A stretch of 64,000 bases of DNA from Caballeronia ptereochthonis (GCF_001545075.1 NZ_FCOB02000007.1:124001-188000); one strand, 5' to 3'. Shown: positions 27,658-37,042, numbered from the stretch's first letter. Numbers and translations are program-made. Notes: generated from the sequence alone by a model not told the origin.

Positions 27658-28629
27658 GTGAGCCCAAAAACTACGCCGATCAGTGACGCCCAGCGGGCAC
27701 TTGACACCGAGCCACAATCTATCGATGCCCCGATGTCAGCGGCGGCGGCATTCCTCGTCCTGGTGGTAAAAGATGACGACGAGTCAATCGCTAGTGCGCG
27801 CTCGGTGGTAGGCGGCATCGATGACCTGGTAAAAGATCTCAGGATCCGGGCCAACAGCGGATTGTTCACCTGTAACGTCGGGATCTCGCACCGCATTTGG
27901 GAATCGCTCACAGGCAAGCCGCTACCCAGCGAACTCAGACCATTTCGCGAGGTGCGAGGCGCCCAGCATATCGCAGTCGCTACCGCGGGTGATTTGTTGT
28001 ATCACATTCGTGCTGAATCGATGGATCTGGTTATCGAGTTCGAGAAGCTCCTTCTTGAAGCCTTCGGCGATTCGGTGACCGCTGTTGATGACGTGGCCGG
28101 GTTTCGCTACTTTGACGGACGCGACTTGCTCGAATTCGTCGATGGAACTGCGAACCCGGACGGCCTCGACCTGCCGGCCGCGACGATTGTCGGCGATGAG
28201 GATCCCGATCATGCCGGCGGGAGCTATGTCGTCGTTCAGAAATACCTTCATGACCTCCCCGCCTGGAGAGCTCAAAAAGTGGAAGCTCAGGAGGCGATCA
28301 TTGGACGCACAAAGTTCGACAATGTCGAGCTACCGGACGCCACAGAGGGCCAAAAATCTCACAAGACTCTTTGTACAATCCAGGACGCCGAAGGGGAGCA
28401 TGACATCCTCCGCGACAATATGCCGTTCGCGGTTCCTGGTCTCGGGCAGTACGGTACCTACTTTATCGGTTACTCGCGTCACTTGTGGGTGATCGAAAAA
28501 ATGATAGAGCGGATGTTTATTGGCGACCCTGCTCCGCTCCACGACCGCATTTTGGACTTCTCAAAGGCAGTTGCCGGGGTGACGTTCTTTGCTCCGAGCC
28601 GCAAGTTTCTAAGCAACCTAGCCGATTAA
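27658..28629 (+). CDS. DyP-type heme peroxidase
   Basis: GTG at 27658 is preceded by GGGAGATCCTT; a TTG at 27640 in the same frame has no such site. The 323-residue protein has the DyP signature in EFVDGTANP (Asp162) and the distal-arginine region YFIGYSRHLWVIEKM. No signal or Tat peptide is present, so it is cytoplasmic or encapsulated; no encapsulin gene is adjacent. The family oxidises dyes, phenolics and other compounds with H2O2. Confidence 0.92.
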   Translation: MSPKTTPISDAQRALDTEPQSIDAPMSAAAAFLVLVVKDDDESIASARSVVGGIDDLVKDLRIRANSGLFTCNVGISHRIWESLTGKPLPSELRPFREVRGAQHIAVATAGDLLYHIRAESMDLVIEFEKLLLEAFGDSVTAVDDVAGFRYFDGRDLLEFVDGTANPDGLDLPAATIVGDEDPDHAGGSYVVVQKYLHDLPAWRAQKVEAQEAIIGRTKFDNVELPDATEGQKSHKTLCTIQDAEGEHDILRDNMPFAVPGLGQYGTYFIGYSRHLWVIEKMIERMFIGDPAPLHDRILDFSKAVAGVTFFAPSRKFLSNLAD

Positions 28630-28813
28630 ACGATCGTTTTACGAGTCCGTGTTGAGCTGCAGGAAGGGGGCACCGTCTACGGAATTTTTAGCTCGGTGCA
28701 TACATGACGCAGCGGCGAATCGTCGACAAGTCTGGCATGCGGAGCAGACGCTCAGAAGATCGATCCGGATACTGATGCGGCGGTGGACATTGGCCGAATT
28801 TGACTGAGCACGA

Positions 28814-29065
28814 CTACGTGCGCGACGTCTGCCTCAGCAGCGAGAATCGTTCGACTGTCTTTTCGCTCACCCACGACGATGACGCTCGATCGAAGTCGCG
28901 ACAATGCGGCGCGGCGAGATGGAGTCTGAACGCGTCTTCATCGACGTATTTCTCGTAGAGGAAGAACACCGGACGGTCCTGTGCCTCGCAGACGTCGAAC
29001 ACGATGCAGCCGTCCTCTTCTTCCAGTGATGTCGCCGCATTCGCGAGGATCGCGTTCGGCGGGGC
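28814..29065 (-). pseudogene. 5'-truncated antibiotic-biosynthesis-monooxygenase (ABM) domain protein
   Basis: The reading frame ending at 28814 encodes ILANAATSLEEEDGC, then VFFLYEKYVDEDAFRLHLAAPH, and WVSEKTVERFSLL, which match the last two-thirds of small ABM/YgiN-type proteins. The expected first strand and start codon are missing. Upstream the frame runs into antisense of a dehydrogenase fragment. The boundary near 29065 is approximate. Confidence 0.7.
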
Positions 29066-29067
29066 AA

Positions 29068-29675
29068 GCGGGTCGCTGGCAAGCATCCCGACGGTTCTGC
29101 TTTTTCGACTACCCATCAAGGACCTGGAGGGCTCGACGCTTGGCATCATCGGTGACGGCGCATTGGGAAAGGCGACCGCCGATATTGGAAGAGCATTGGG
29201 GCTGAAGGTGCTTTTCTCGGCCTTCAAGGGACGCGACGATATGGGAATGCTCTACACGCCATTCGAGCGCGTGCTCGAAGCGTCCGACATCATCACGCTA
29301 CATTGTCCGCTCAACGAGCAGACCCGCGACCTCATCGGCGATGCGGAGTTCGCGAGGATGAGACAGCGCCCTCTTCTCATCAACATGGCGCGCGGTGGAC
29401 TCGTGAACGAGGCGGCATTGGTTCGTGCCTTCAAGGGTGGCTTGATATCAGGCGCAGGATTCGATGTCGTCAGTCAGGAGCCGCTTCCAGAAGCCAATCC
29501 GTTGAACGAAATCCTGGATCATCCGGCGTTCATTCTCACACCCCACGTCGCGTGGGCAAGCGACGGCGCAATTCAAGCGTTCGCGAATCAACTCATGGAC
29601 AATGTTGCTGCGTATGTCGCAGGGAAGCCGCAAAACACCGTTAATGCACCGCGCGGCAAAGGACTGGCTGTCTGA
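29068..29675 (+). pseudogene. 5'-truncated, frameshifted D-2-hydroxyacid dehydrogenase
   Basis: From DLEGSTLGIIGDGALG to the C-terminus the sequence is a normal NAD-binding half of a 2-hydroxyacid dehydrogenase (NMARGGLVNEAALVRAF; catalytic His in TPHVAWAS). The N-terminal catalytic half is absent. The preceding conserved stretch GRWQASRRFCFFDYP is in another frame: one C is missing in a C-run at 29113-29114, where PIKDLEG is expected. No ribosome site or start remains. Likely inactive. Confidence 0.8.
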
Positions 29676-29981
29676 GCGTGGGAATGTTTCCTGCAGATTC
29701 AGCGTGGTTGCCTGAGATGGGACGGCCGGCGAGTGCGATGCCGGTCGATGACCGCCTCCGCGATTCGAATCGTCACGCGAAGGGCGGCCTGCCGGAAAAG
29801 AAGAACTCCAGACTCCGACACACTCGTTCGCTTTTCGCATCGCGTGACATATGCCCTGTCTCGACAGCAAACCGCGTGTAACATCGTTCGAATACCACCC
29901 ATCGTGGTCGATTGATTGCGGTATTCCAATGCCGCGTGCTCCACCCGTACGAATGTGCACGTGCTACCGGGAGACGATGCG
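29676..29981. other. 306-bp intergenic region upstream of the response regulator
   Basis: I see no gene or recognisable element apart from the ribosome site of the downstream gene (GGGAG at 29969-29973). The response-regulator promoter should lie here. Confidence 0.5.
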
Positions 29982-30731
29982 ATGCGCGTACTGCTCGTCG
30001 ATGATCACGAGCTCTTCAGAGCCGGTCTTGCACTGCTCATCAAAGAGCTGTTCCCGGATGCCGAACTCTTGCATGCGAGTACGTTGTCGCAAGGAGTCGA
30101 TCTGGCGATGACCGAGCATCCGGATATCGTCTTTTTGGATCTCGAACTTCCTGACGGGCACGGTTGCGACGCGCTGGCCCAATTGAAAGACGCACGACCG
30201 TCCTTGCCCGTGGTCGTGATATCGGCTGACGAAAGCGTGGAGACCGTCGGTCGATGTCTCGAACTCCGCGCAATGGGCTACGTGCCGAAATCGTCTTCGC
30301 CCGAAGCACTCCATGCCGCGATCGTTGCCGTACTCTCAGGCGGCGTGTTCCTGCCCGCGGCGAGCATCGCCGGGCTGAGGCGCACGATCGACACCCACGA
30401 AGCGCAGCCACGCGAATCAGGAAAAGCGCAGCCGAACGGTAGCGTTGAACCTTGGGACGCTCCGGGCCTCGGGCTCACGCCCCGTGAGTACGAAACGCTC
30501 GCGTGGCTCGTACGCGGTCTTCCTTCCAAAGCCATCGCGTCGAAGATGGGGCTCGAAGATATCACCGTGCGCAAATACATCAGTCATCTGCTCGCGCACT
30601 TCAACCTGCGGCGCCGCACCGAGCTCATCGTGCTGCTGGCGGACAAGGGCATTACGCTCGGGACGGTGTCAGTCACGGATCCTTCGCGAGAGCGGGGTTC
30701 ATCTTCCGCTGAGCGGCAACGAACCCGCTGA
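29982..30731 (+). CDS. Response regulator, receiver plus LuxR-type HTH (NarL/FixJ family)
   Basis: The 249-residue protein has a receiver domain (1-118; acidic pair Asp7/Asp8, phospho-acceptor Asp53 in FLDLELPDG, Lys in GYVPKSSS). A LuxR-type DNA-binding domain follows (about 160-222; LTPREYETLAWLVRGLPSKAIASKMGLEDITVRKYISHLL, long motif at 30476-30606). ATG at 29982 follows GGGAGACGATGCG. Its 3' end overlaps the 3' end of the opposite-strand histidine kinase by 59 bp, so they are a convergent two-component pair. Confidence 0.92.
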   Translation: MRVLLVDDHELFRAGLALLIKELFPDAELLHASTLSQGVDLAMTEHPDIVFLDLELPDGHGCDALAQLKDARPSLPVVVISADESVETVGRCLELRAMGYVPKSSSPEALHAAIVAVLSGGVFLPAASIAGLRRTIDTHEAQPRESGKAQPNGSVEPWDAPGLGLTPREYETLAWLVRGLPSKAIASKMGLEDITVRKYISHLLAHFNLRRRTELIVLLADKGITLGTVSVTDPSRERGSSSAERQRTR

Positions 30732-32535
30732 TTTCCGCCAGCAAGTCCTCCGGTGCGGAGGACTTGCGCAATAGCACGAACGGCTGGGGAAAGTCGCGAA
30801 GGACGCGATCGGACAGTAGCTCACCGGTGATGAATGCAACGGGAATGACGCCCGCCCACGCGAAATGACGCCTGATGCGATCGGCAACCTCCGTGCCGGT
30901 GGCTCCGTCGCGCAGCCGGATATCGGTGACGATGAGATCCGGAATGCGGCTGTCATCGGCGAGGATGGTTTCGAATCCGGCCATCGACTCGGCGGCGAGC
31001 ACGAGCGCGCCCGCGCTCGAGAAAAGACGCCGCAGGCCTTCGAGGACGGTCGGTTCGTCGTCGCACAGGAGCATGAACGTGCGGTTGAGATCGGGCGTGC
31101 AAACGTTGCCTCCCTGATCTTCCGCTCCGGCGGCCAAGGTCGATGTCGAAACGGTCGCGTAGAGCGAAAAGCGTGATCCGCGGCCTTCGACCGATGCGAA
31201 GCTCATGCCGTGTCCCGGCAGAATGCGGATCACCCGATGCACGATAGACAGCCCCAGTCCCAGCCCTTTCGAACGGTCGCGTCCCGGATTGTTGATCTGA
31301 TAGTACTCGGCGAAAATAGCCTCGCGGTGGGCGGCGGCAATGCCGATTCCCGTATCCCATACGTCGACGCGCAGCCGTCCATCCAGTCGCACCCAGCCGA
31401 GCACGACGCCGCCCGACGACGTGTTCTTGATCGCGTTCGATACGAGATTGGATACGGCCCGCTTGAAGAGCGACCGGTCGGTCTCAATGAACGGCGGGGA
31501 CCCTCGCCGCCCGGCGATTCTGAGATCGATTCCCCGCAACCGGGCCGTCTCTCGATATTGCTCGAAGACCTCGGTCAATAGATCATGCGTGTTGACTGGC
31601 GTGAGATGGGGAATATACGAACCCAGCTCGCTGTAGTCCTGAATGTCCTTGAACATGCCAAGGATGTCGGACGCGGTCTCCTGGATGACGTCGAGGTCGC
31701 GATCCACCGCGTGTCCGTCCCTGATCCTGGTCCGGGCGCTGCGGATGAAGAGGTTGATCGCGGCGAGAGGCTGCTGGATGTCGTGATACGCCGATGAAAA
31801 GAAACGCTCTTTCTCCTTGACGAGCTCCTGCATGCGTTTGTTCTGCTCGTTGACCACGCGCGACGCCGCTTCGACGCGCGCCTTGGCCGCGCGCAACGTG
31901 CGCCGGTACACGAATTCACGCCTCGCGGCACGTTCCAGCGGAATACTGACGAGCAAACCGACGATATACATCATCGGCACCATCGTGGCGTGCGCAATCA
32001 CGGACTCCACGCGCACGTCGACGCTCTGGCCGCTAGGCTTGAAATAGAGCATGACCAGGTAACTGACGACGCATAGCCCGATCAGCCACGCCGCCGTGAT
32101 CACTCGAAGCCGGAAGGCCATGAATATCATGAAAAGGGAGAACGTCAGGATCGGGTAAGCTTCCCGCCAGGCAAGGTCGCCCGGATAGATCTGCACCATT
32201 CTCAGGACCGCGAACCAGCAAGTGACCGTCCAGACACTCAGCAGCCCGACGGCCCAGCGCTCCTCCAATGCGCGCGGGGTCCACAACAGCACGGGCACCG
32301 TCATGCCGATCGTCCCGGCGATTCTCAGGAGAATGAGCTCGTTATGGTGCAGGTGGACCGGATCCAGCGCGTCGAGCCGCCAGAAGTCGCGAATGGAAAA
32401 TGCGATCCACAGCGCGGTGAAGATTGCAATGGCGAGCCGCCGCTGTCCGGAGAAACGCCGCGCGTAGTCCATCCGGAACGCGCGTTCCTGAGCCGCAGAT
32501 CTGAACCTGCGCACCCCGAGGCCTGACGATCTCAT
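30673..32535 (-). CDS. Hybrid sensor histidine kinase with C-terminal receiver
   Basis: The 620-residue inner-membrane protein has six hydrophobic segments between residues 30 and 200 (7TM-like or MASE-type sensor without a large periplasmic domain), a coiled coil, HisKA with phospho-His251 (YHDIQQPLAA), HATPase (N-box NLVSNAIKNT near 363-372; DTGIGI near 394; GLGLGLSIV near 424) and a receiver with Asp538 (IVTDIRL). It probably feeds the overlapping response regulator. The internal receiver may tune or divert phosphate. Confidence 0.94.
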   Translation of the reverse strand: MRSSGLGVRRFRSAAQERAFRMDYARRFSGQRRLAIAIFTALWIAFSIRDFWRLDALDPVHLHHNELILLRIAGTIGMTVPVLLWTPRALEERWAVGLLSVWTVTCWFAVLRMVQIYPGDLAWREAYPILTFSLFMIFMAFRLRVITAAWLIGLCVVSYLVMLYFKPSGQSVDVRVESVIAHATMVPMMYIVGLLVSIPLERAARREFVYRRTLRAAKARVEAASRVVNEQNKRMQELVKEKERFFSSAYHDIQQPLAAINLFIRSARTRIRDGHAVDRDLDVIQETASDILGMFKDIQDYSELGSYIPHLTPVNTHDLLTEVFEQYRETARLRGIDLRIAGRRGSPPFIETDRSLFKRAVSNLVSNAIKNTSSGGVVLGWVRLDGRLRVDVWDTGIGIAAAHREAIFAEYYQINNPGRDRSKGLGLGLSIVHRVIRILPGHGMSFASVEGRGSRFSLYATVSTSTLAAGAEDQGGNVCTPDLNRTFMLLCDDEPTVLEGLRRLFSSAGALVLAAESMAGFETILADDSRIPDLIVTDIRLRDGATGTEVADRIRRHFAWAGVIPVAFITGELLSDRVLRDFPQPFVLLRKSSAPEDLLAEISGFVAAQRKMNPALAKDP

Positions 32536-32892
32536 GACGATGCTCGATCAGGAAATTCGCCGTCCGCTGATACGGCAGCGTGCAACTCAAACAGAATAGC
32601 AGGACGCCATTCGAAGTCGAATACACAAATGTAGCAGTTTTGATGTGCCTGCCAGCTCCCGACCACCTACATCTTTCGCGCCTGGATCTGCAGCGCTCGC
32701 CTACCTACGTGGGTATCGACGGCGCTGCCTTCGACCGAGAATCCATATGACAGCGCCGGGAAACGAGAGTTGAGCTCTCTTCGTAATGGCCGATCATCTT
32801 GATACGCCCTCCTCTTCCGGACTTTCACCAGACGCGCCATGAATGGCGCAGGTTGCACGCGTCAGTGATTCAGGCGTACAAGGAGAGCGTTC
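32536..32892. other. 357-bp intergenic region
   Basis: This separates the divergent kinase and DUF4148 genes. It is comparatively AT-rich near 32580-32640, where promoters are likely. I see no gene; a ribosome site AGGAGA (32881-32886) belongs to the next gene. Confidence 0.5.
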
Positions 32893-33156
32893 GTGAAACT
32901 CAATCGATCTATTGCCACCAGTCTCGTGCTGGCGGCAGGCGTCACGGCAGGCACATGCCTGGCGCAGTCCTCAAACGATCAGCAGGAGACCATGACGGGT
33001 AGTGGTGCGGCACAAGTTTCAGCGGTGGCCGTTCCGTCGGCGGCACTGCCGACCACTGTCGCCGAGAAAACCCGCGCGCAGGTCATGCGTGAACTCGTCG
33101 AGTTTCAAAACAGCCCTCAGGCTGCACAAGTGGGCGAGCTTTACCGAGGAAGCTGA
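32893..33156 (+). CDS. DUF4148 small exported protein, copy 1
   Basis: GTG at 32893 follows AGGAGAGCGTTC. The 87-residue product has a Sec signal (LNRSIATSLVLAAGVTAGTCLAQ contains it) and the DUF4148 core TRAQVMRELVEFQNSPQ ending in GELYRGS. This family is almost confined to Burkholderiales; its periplasmic function is unknown. A second copy follows at 33404. Confidence 0.85.
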   Translation: MKLNRSIATSLVLAAGVTAGTCLAQSSNDQQETMTGSGAAQVSAVAVPSAALPTTVAEKTRAQVMRELVEFQNSPQAAQVGELYRGS

Positions 33157-33207
33157 CAGGAATGCGATGTGGCCGGCGAGTGCAGTCGCCCGCAAGACCG
33201 TTGCGTA

Positions 33208-33240
33208 AAGGAGGGCTCGTTGCGGCCGGCGGCCCTCCTT
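33208..33240. terminator. Strong hairpin between the two DUF4148 genes
   Basis: AAGGAGGGC (33208-33216) pairs perfectly with GCCCTCCTT (33232-33240) around a 15-base GC-rich loop, 51 bp after the first DUF4148 stop. No T-run follows, so it may stabilise or terminate the upstream transcript in a Rho-assisted way. Confidence 0.5.
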
Positions 33241-33403
33241 CGCTGGGCCGTTGGCCCATATCGCGCCAAAGCCTGACGCGGCCATGACGCGAGGGCCGTA
33301 TCCGACCGTATCGAAGCCCAAGGTTTTTCCGCCCGGAGCTCGATGGCCAACTATCGGACCTTGCGCCCGAATCCCGCTCCCTGGCATTCACGAGGAGGTT
33401 GCC

Positions 33404-33724
33404 ATGAAATCAATCCTTATCGCGGTCGTTGCAGCGTCGGCGCTTTCCCTATCCGTTGCCGCGCTCTCTCAGACGGATGCGACACCGACGCGTGCCCAGG
33501 TACGTGCCGAGCTACAGCAGCTCGAACAGGCCGGCTATGATCCGGCCAAAGGTGAGGATGCGAGTTATCCGAGCGACATCCAGGCGGCAGAGGCGCGGAT
33601 ATCGACCCACGGCTCAACCGCGTATGGCGGCGTGGCGTCCAGCTCTTCGACGTCCGGCTCTCGTGCCGTCGTTCGCCCCGCCTCTGCCGAAGACATGAAG
33701 CAGCTCTATTTTGGAGGTCAATAG
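33404..33724 (+). CDS. DUF4148 small exported protein, copy 2
   Basis: ATG at 33404 follows CGAGGAGGTTGCC. The 106-residue product has signal MKSILIAVVAASALSLSVAA and the DUF4148 motif TRAQVRAELQQLEQAGYDPAK, with a Ser/Thr-rich middle and a C-terminus (EDMKQLYFGGQ) like the first copy. Both may be stress-induced periplasmic proteins; function unknown. Confidence 0.9.
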   Translation: MKSILIAVVAASALSLSVAALSQTDATPTRAQVRAELQQLEQAGYDPAKGEDASYPSDIQAAEARISTHGSTAYGGVASSSSTSGSRAVVRPASAEDMKQLYFGGQ

Positions 33725-34070
33725 CAGCTTCCGTTTCTTCCCTCTTTGGGGTAAGACGACGCGACCTCGGCTTGCTCAAGCCTGGATCGGCTCGAGCGCC
33801 GAAGATTGGTCAGTCTTCGGCGAACGTCGGACGCCAGAGGACTGGTCGACGCCTCCGGCGCGCCATATATCCCACCGGTCATTTGCCATTCTGCTGGGTT
33901 TGTCGATTGTCCTCGAACGCATGCGCCCGCTCGCGCCAGCGACCGGCCCAGGTCGACCCCTTGCGGACACTCAACACTAACGACTCCCGCCGAACGCGAA
34001 CAGATGCGATGATAGGGTCGGCCAAAGGCACTGGCGAGATGTCGCAAGCGACTCCCCGACCATTCGCCGC
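33725..34070. other. 346-bp intergenic region with a hairpin
   Basis: No gene is supported. CGCCGAAGA (33797-33805) pairs with TCTTCGGCG (33814-33822) around an 8-base loop and could terminate the DUF4148 transcript about 75 bp upstream, although there is no T-run. The genes on either side converge. Confidence 0.5.
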
Positions 34071-34637
34071 TCACTCCGCCGAACGGTGATAGCGCGCCAC
34101 GTAGCGCGCCTGGCCGATGATCTTTCCGTGCATCTGATAGGCGACGAGCGCCGGACTGGAATCCGCTTTGACATCAAGGCTGGAAACCGCCAGTGCCGAA
34201 ACCGTCACGATATATCGATGGGATTCGCCTTGCGGCGGGCACGGTCCGCCATAAGCCGAGGCACCAAAATCGGTCAGCGTCTCGATGGCACCTATTGGCA
34301 GCACTCGGGCATTGCCCGACGCGCCTTTCTCGATCGAGGTTTGCGACGGCGGAATGTTTGCCACTTGCCAGTGCGTCCAGCCCAGACCGCCCGTGGGCGC
34401 ATCGGGGTCGTGGATGGTGATGACGATGCTCTTCGTGCCGGTCGGAATATGCGACCACGAAATGCGCGGAGACACGTTTTCGCCGTGGCAGCCAAATCGA
34501 CCGTACACTTGTTCGTTTCCGAACTGACCGCGATTCAGCCCATCGACTTTGACAGTGAAAGAGTTTGCAACCGCGACGGCTGGTACAGTTGCAAGCAAAG
34601 CCGTGCAGAAGGCTGGCAGGAGACCGTTGAGTTTCAT
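34071..34637 (-). CDS. YbhB/YbcL-type Raf-kinase-inhibitor-like (PEBP) exported protein
   Basis: The 188-residue protein has a Sec signal (MKLNGLLPAFCTALLATVPA, cleavage near AVAN/S) and the PEBP ligand-site motifs HDPDAPTGGLGWTHW and GPCPPQGESHRY. The ATG at 34637 gives a proper signal; an ATG at 34679 would add a non-signal extension. Function of bacterial periplasmic PEBPs is unclear. Confidence 0.9.
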   Translation of the reverse strand: MKLNGLLPAFCTALLATVPAVAVANSFTVKVDGLNRGQFGNEQVYGRFGCHGENVSPRISWSHIPTGTKSIVITIHDPDAPTGGLGWTHWQVANIPPSQTSIEKGASGNARVLPIGAIETLTDFGASAYGGPCPPQGESHRYIVTVSALAVSSLDVKADSSPALVAYQMHGKIIGQARYVARYHRSAE

Positions 34638-34745
34638 ATCGAGTCCGTTGTGTAGAACTAGTAGAAGAAATGTGCTCATTAACTTTCATTGGCTGAACGT
34701 TATGAGCAGGCACCCGCGGAAATGCCGGCACCTTGCGGGTTTCAA

Positions 34746-35106
34746 TCAACCACAGTAGTCCAAGAAGACCGGCGCGCAACGAAAAGCGTCGCCGTCCAAT
34801 GCCATTCGGCCGGCAGAGAGGAATGGCAGGTGTGCAGCCGCAAGCAACTCATCGGTATCAGCCACGTTCCGCAAGAGATCGACCCGAACGCGTACAGCCT
34901 CATCAGCGTCGTGTTCGAAGCCGTTATGCCAGTTCGGACTCGAAGCCAACGGGGAACACGGCGTCGCCGGCCGGCGTCAGTCGATCGCCGTCGTGGCGAC
35001 CACGAAGATGCTGTGTCCAGGGCTACGGCCGCCAGTGATGCAGACACCCATCGAAGCCACCTCGCACTGCTCCTCGAATAGCTGGAGTCGGCTTTCGTAG
35101 GCACAC
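34746..35106 (-). pseudogene. Decayed C-terminal copy of an MBL-fold hydrolase
   Basis: Directly after the stop of the intact MBL gene, pieces in three frames match its last third. YESRLQLFEEQCEV, ITGGRSPGHS, AGDAVFPVGF and PNWHNGFEHDADEAV...ELLAAAHLPF correspond to VQFEQTVEV, VTGGHTPGHC, VGDAIFEVNF and PDWQNGFEHDPEAAV...ALLAAAHVAF. There is a stop at 34978 and a frameshift near 34930. The N-terminal two-thirds, including HxHxDH, are missing. Confidence 0.8.
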
Positions 35107-35120
35107 TGAAGTCGAGCCAA

Positions 35121-36053
35121 TCAGTAGTCCCACTGTACCGGCACAAAACGGAAGCCCTTACCGGTCTTTGCAATGTGACCGATGGACGGAAACGCGACAT
35201 GCGCTGCGGCCAGGAGCGCGCGGGTTTCAGCGGCTTCGTTGAACAGCGCGATACGCACGTTCACAGCCGCTTCAGGATCGTGCTCGAAGCCATTTTGCCA
35301 ATCGGGATTGTCGAAGTTGACTTCGAAAATCGCGTCGCCTACGAACGTCAGCTTCTCCCCGTTTGATGCGACATCCACTACGCAATGCCCCGGCGTATGA
35401 CCACCGGTTACGCGCGCCGACACGCCCGCTGCGACTTCCACGGTCTGCTCGAACTGCACGATGTTTTCGCTGTAGAGTTTCACGAACTTTGCAGCAGCCT
35501 CGCGGAGCGCGGGAGGAACCGTTTCTGGCATCACCGTCTTGCTGAAGTCTGGATTTTTCCAGAACTCCACTTCTGCGGCTGACACGTGAATGCGCACGTC
35601 CGGACGCAGCCTGGCCTTGACACCATCGACGTTCAGCCCGCCGACGTGATCCATGTGCATATGCGTGACCACGATATCGGTGATCGCAGCCAGGTCGATG
35701 CCAGCTGACTCCAGGCGCATGACCGACTGACCGGCGCGCGAGAAGTATTCGAAACCGTCGCCTACGCCAGAGTCGATCAGGACTAGGCGTTCGCCGCTGC
35801 GCACGAGCGCGATATTCAACGCCCAATCGAACATATCGCGTTGCAGGAAACGACCATCGAACCAATCGTTGCGGTCTGCTTCGCTCACGTTGGTGGACAT
35901 GGTGGAAGTCGGCAGCGGCAGGACGCCATCGCTGATCAACGCCACGTCGACGTCACCCACGCGCACGGCGTAGCGGGAAGGCACGAGTTCGACCGAACCT
36001 TCTTTGCCGAGATTGGCGATAACGGGCTGCACGTTGCGGATTGTTTGGCTCAT
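35121..36053 (-). CDS. MBL-fold metallo-hydrolase
   Basis: The 310-residue cytoplasmic protein has the dinuclear zinc motif THMHMDHVGG (about 130-139), a later histidine in GGHTPGH, Asp in FVGDAIF and the terminal His in AAAHVAFPSIGH. The subgroup includes quorum-quenching lactonases and other esterases; substrate unknown. Immediately downstream lies a decayed partial paralogue, so a tandem pair once existed here. Confidence 0.9.
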   Translation of the reverse strand: MSQTIRNVQPVIANLGKEGSVELVPSRYAVRVGDVDVALISDGVLPLPTSTMSTNVSEADRNDWFDGRFLQRDMFDWALNIALVRSGERLVLIDSGVGDGFEYFSRAGQSVMRLESAGIDLAAITDIVVTHMHMDHVGGLNVDGVKARLRPDVRIHVSAAEVEFWKNPDFSKTVMPETVPPALREAAAKFVKLYSENIVQFEQTVEVAAGVSARVTGGHTPGHCVVDVASNGEKLTFVGDAIFEVNFDNPDWQNGFEHDPEAAVNVRIALFNEAAETRALLAAAHVAFPSIGHIAKTGKGFRFVPVQWDY

Positions 36054-36235
36054 CTTCGATAGTCCTGGAAATTAAGTGGAGTAAGCCGCACTGCGCGGCG
36101 TGTTTTCACGAGCACGACCACGAATGCCGCGCGCTTCGTTTTGCTCGCATTTCGACCGAGCGTGTGACGGATTGTAGGTAGAGGTGGCGAAGGCCAGTAG
36201 CATCACGAATGAGTACACCGTGTTGTCTGGGTGGC

Positions 36236-36504
36236 GACAATAGACGACGGACAGGCGGTGAGTGGCGGCTCGATCCGGCGATTGCGCAACAGCCGACGAA
36301 GCCGCTCGGAGTTGAAGCCGCGGTCGGCGGCGATCACGCGCAGGCATTGCAGTGCAGTGGATGGCCGCGCAATCCGCGAATCGGTGGAGTCGCGTTGATC
36401 GGCGGCACTGATTGCCTGACGTCCTTGACGTTCGTCTATATGGGGATCGTGGCGAGCGAGATGCCGTTGGCGCCGGTCACGGTGTGGTGAAGCTGACCTC
36501 CATG
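36236..36504 (-). mobile_element. Remnant of an IS5-family transposase
   Basis: Two frames give HGGQLHHTVTGANGISLA, then VPPINATPPIRGLRGHP and, after a shift, VIAADRGFNSERLRRLLRNR followed by IEPPLTA. This is the central DDE region of IS5/IS427-type transposases (TGAN.., IPPIRG.RG.P.., ADRGYDS). Stops and a frameshift interrupt it, and neither ends nor inverted repeats are recognisable. It is dead. Confidence 0.72.
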
Positions 36505-37042
36505 GGCATGGAAGACACCTGCCAGGAAAGAAGCCATGCCCGGGAAAAGCGCGGCGCTCCGCTCAGTTATAAAGAAAGCACGCCACAGTTTTCTCGACGG
36601 CTGTTAGCGCCGAGTGAGCAAAGATCTCATGAACCCGCATGCGGCATGAGCGACTGTTTTCAAGCCAAGTTCCACCGTTCGAAACGCGAAGCCGATTGTC
36701 GGCTTCTGGCCGAACTGAGCCGGCTGCACGCCCTACCGCACCCTAAGGCTCCCATCCTGAAGGAAGCGACCCACGCGACCCCCAGCGAACCTCCCCGCCC
36801 TCACCGTTGCTCGATCCAGGTCTCCATCGCGGACAGAGTTCAGACTTGAGCGAACAAAGCGTCAGCCGTCGACCCACATCAGCCCACCGAACTCGCGGGA
36901 CATCAACGGCGCCTTCCCGTGGACTTCAGACATCCGCCGCGCAGCGCGCGACAACGCAATATGCGCAGCGAGTCTCGAAGCCACTACACCCGATCCTCGC
37001 CACGCCAACGATTCGACGCGGCGATCCGCCCGCTTCGACTTA
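36505..37042. other. 538-bp region without a supported gene
   Basis: It lies between the IS remnant and the 3' end of the PRISE-type reductase gene. Open frames exist on the plus strand but none has a ribosome site or familiar content. It may be further IS-associated debris. Confidence 0.45.

Noticed and set aside
36412-36849. 145-codon plus-strand frame after the IS remnant
   Set aside because: Its first part is antisense to the transposase relic and the rest has no ribosome site or familiar motif.
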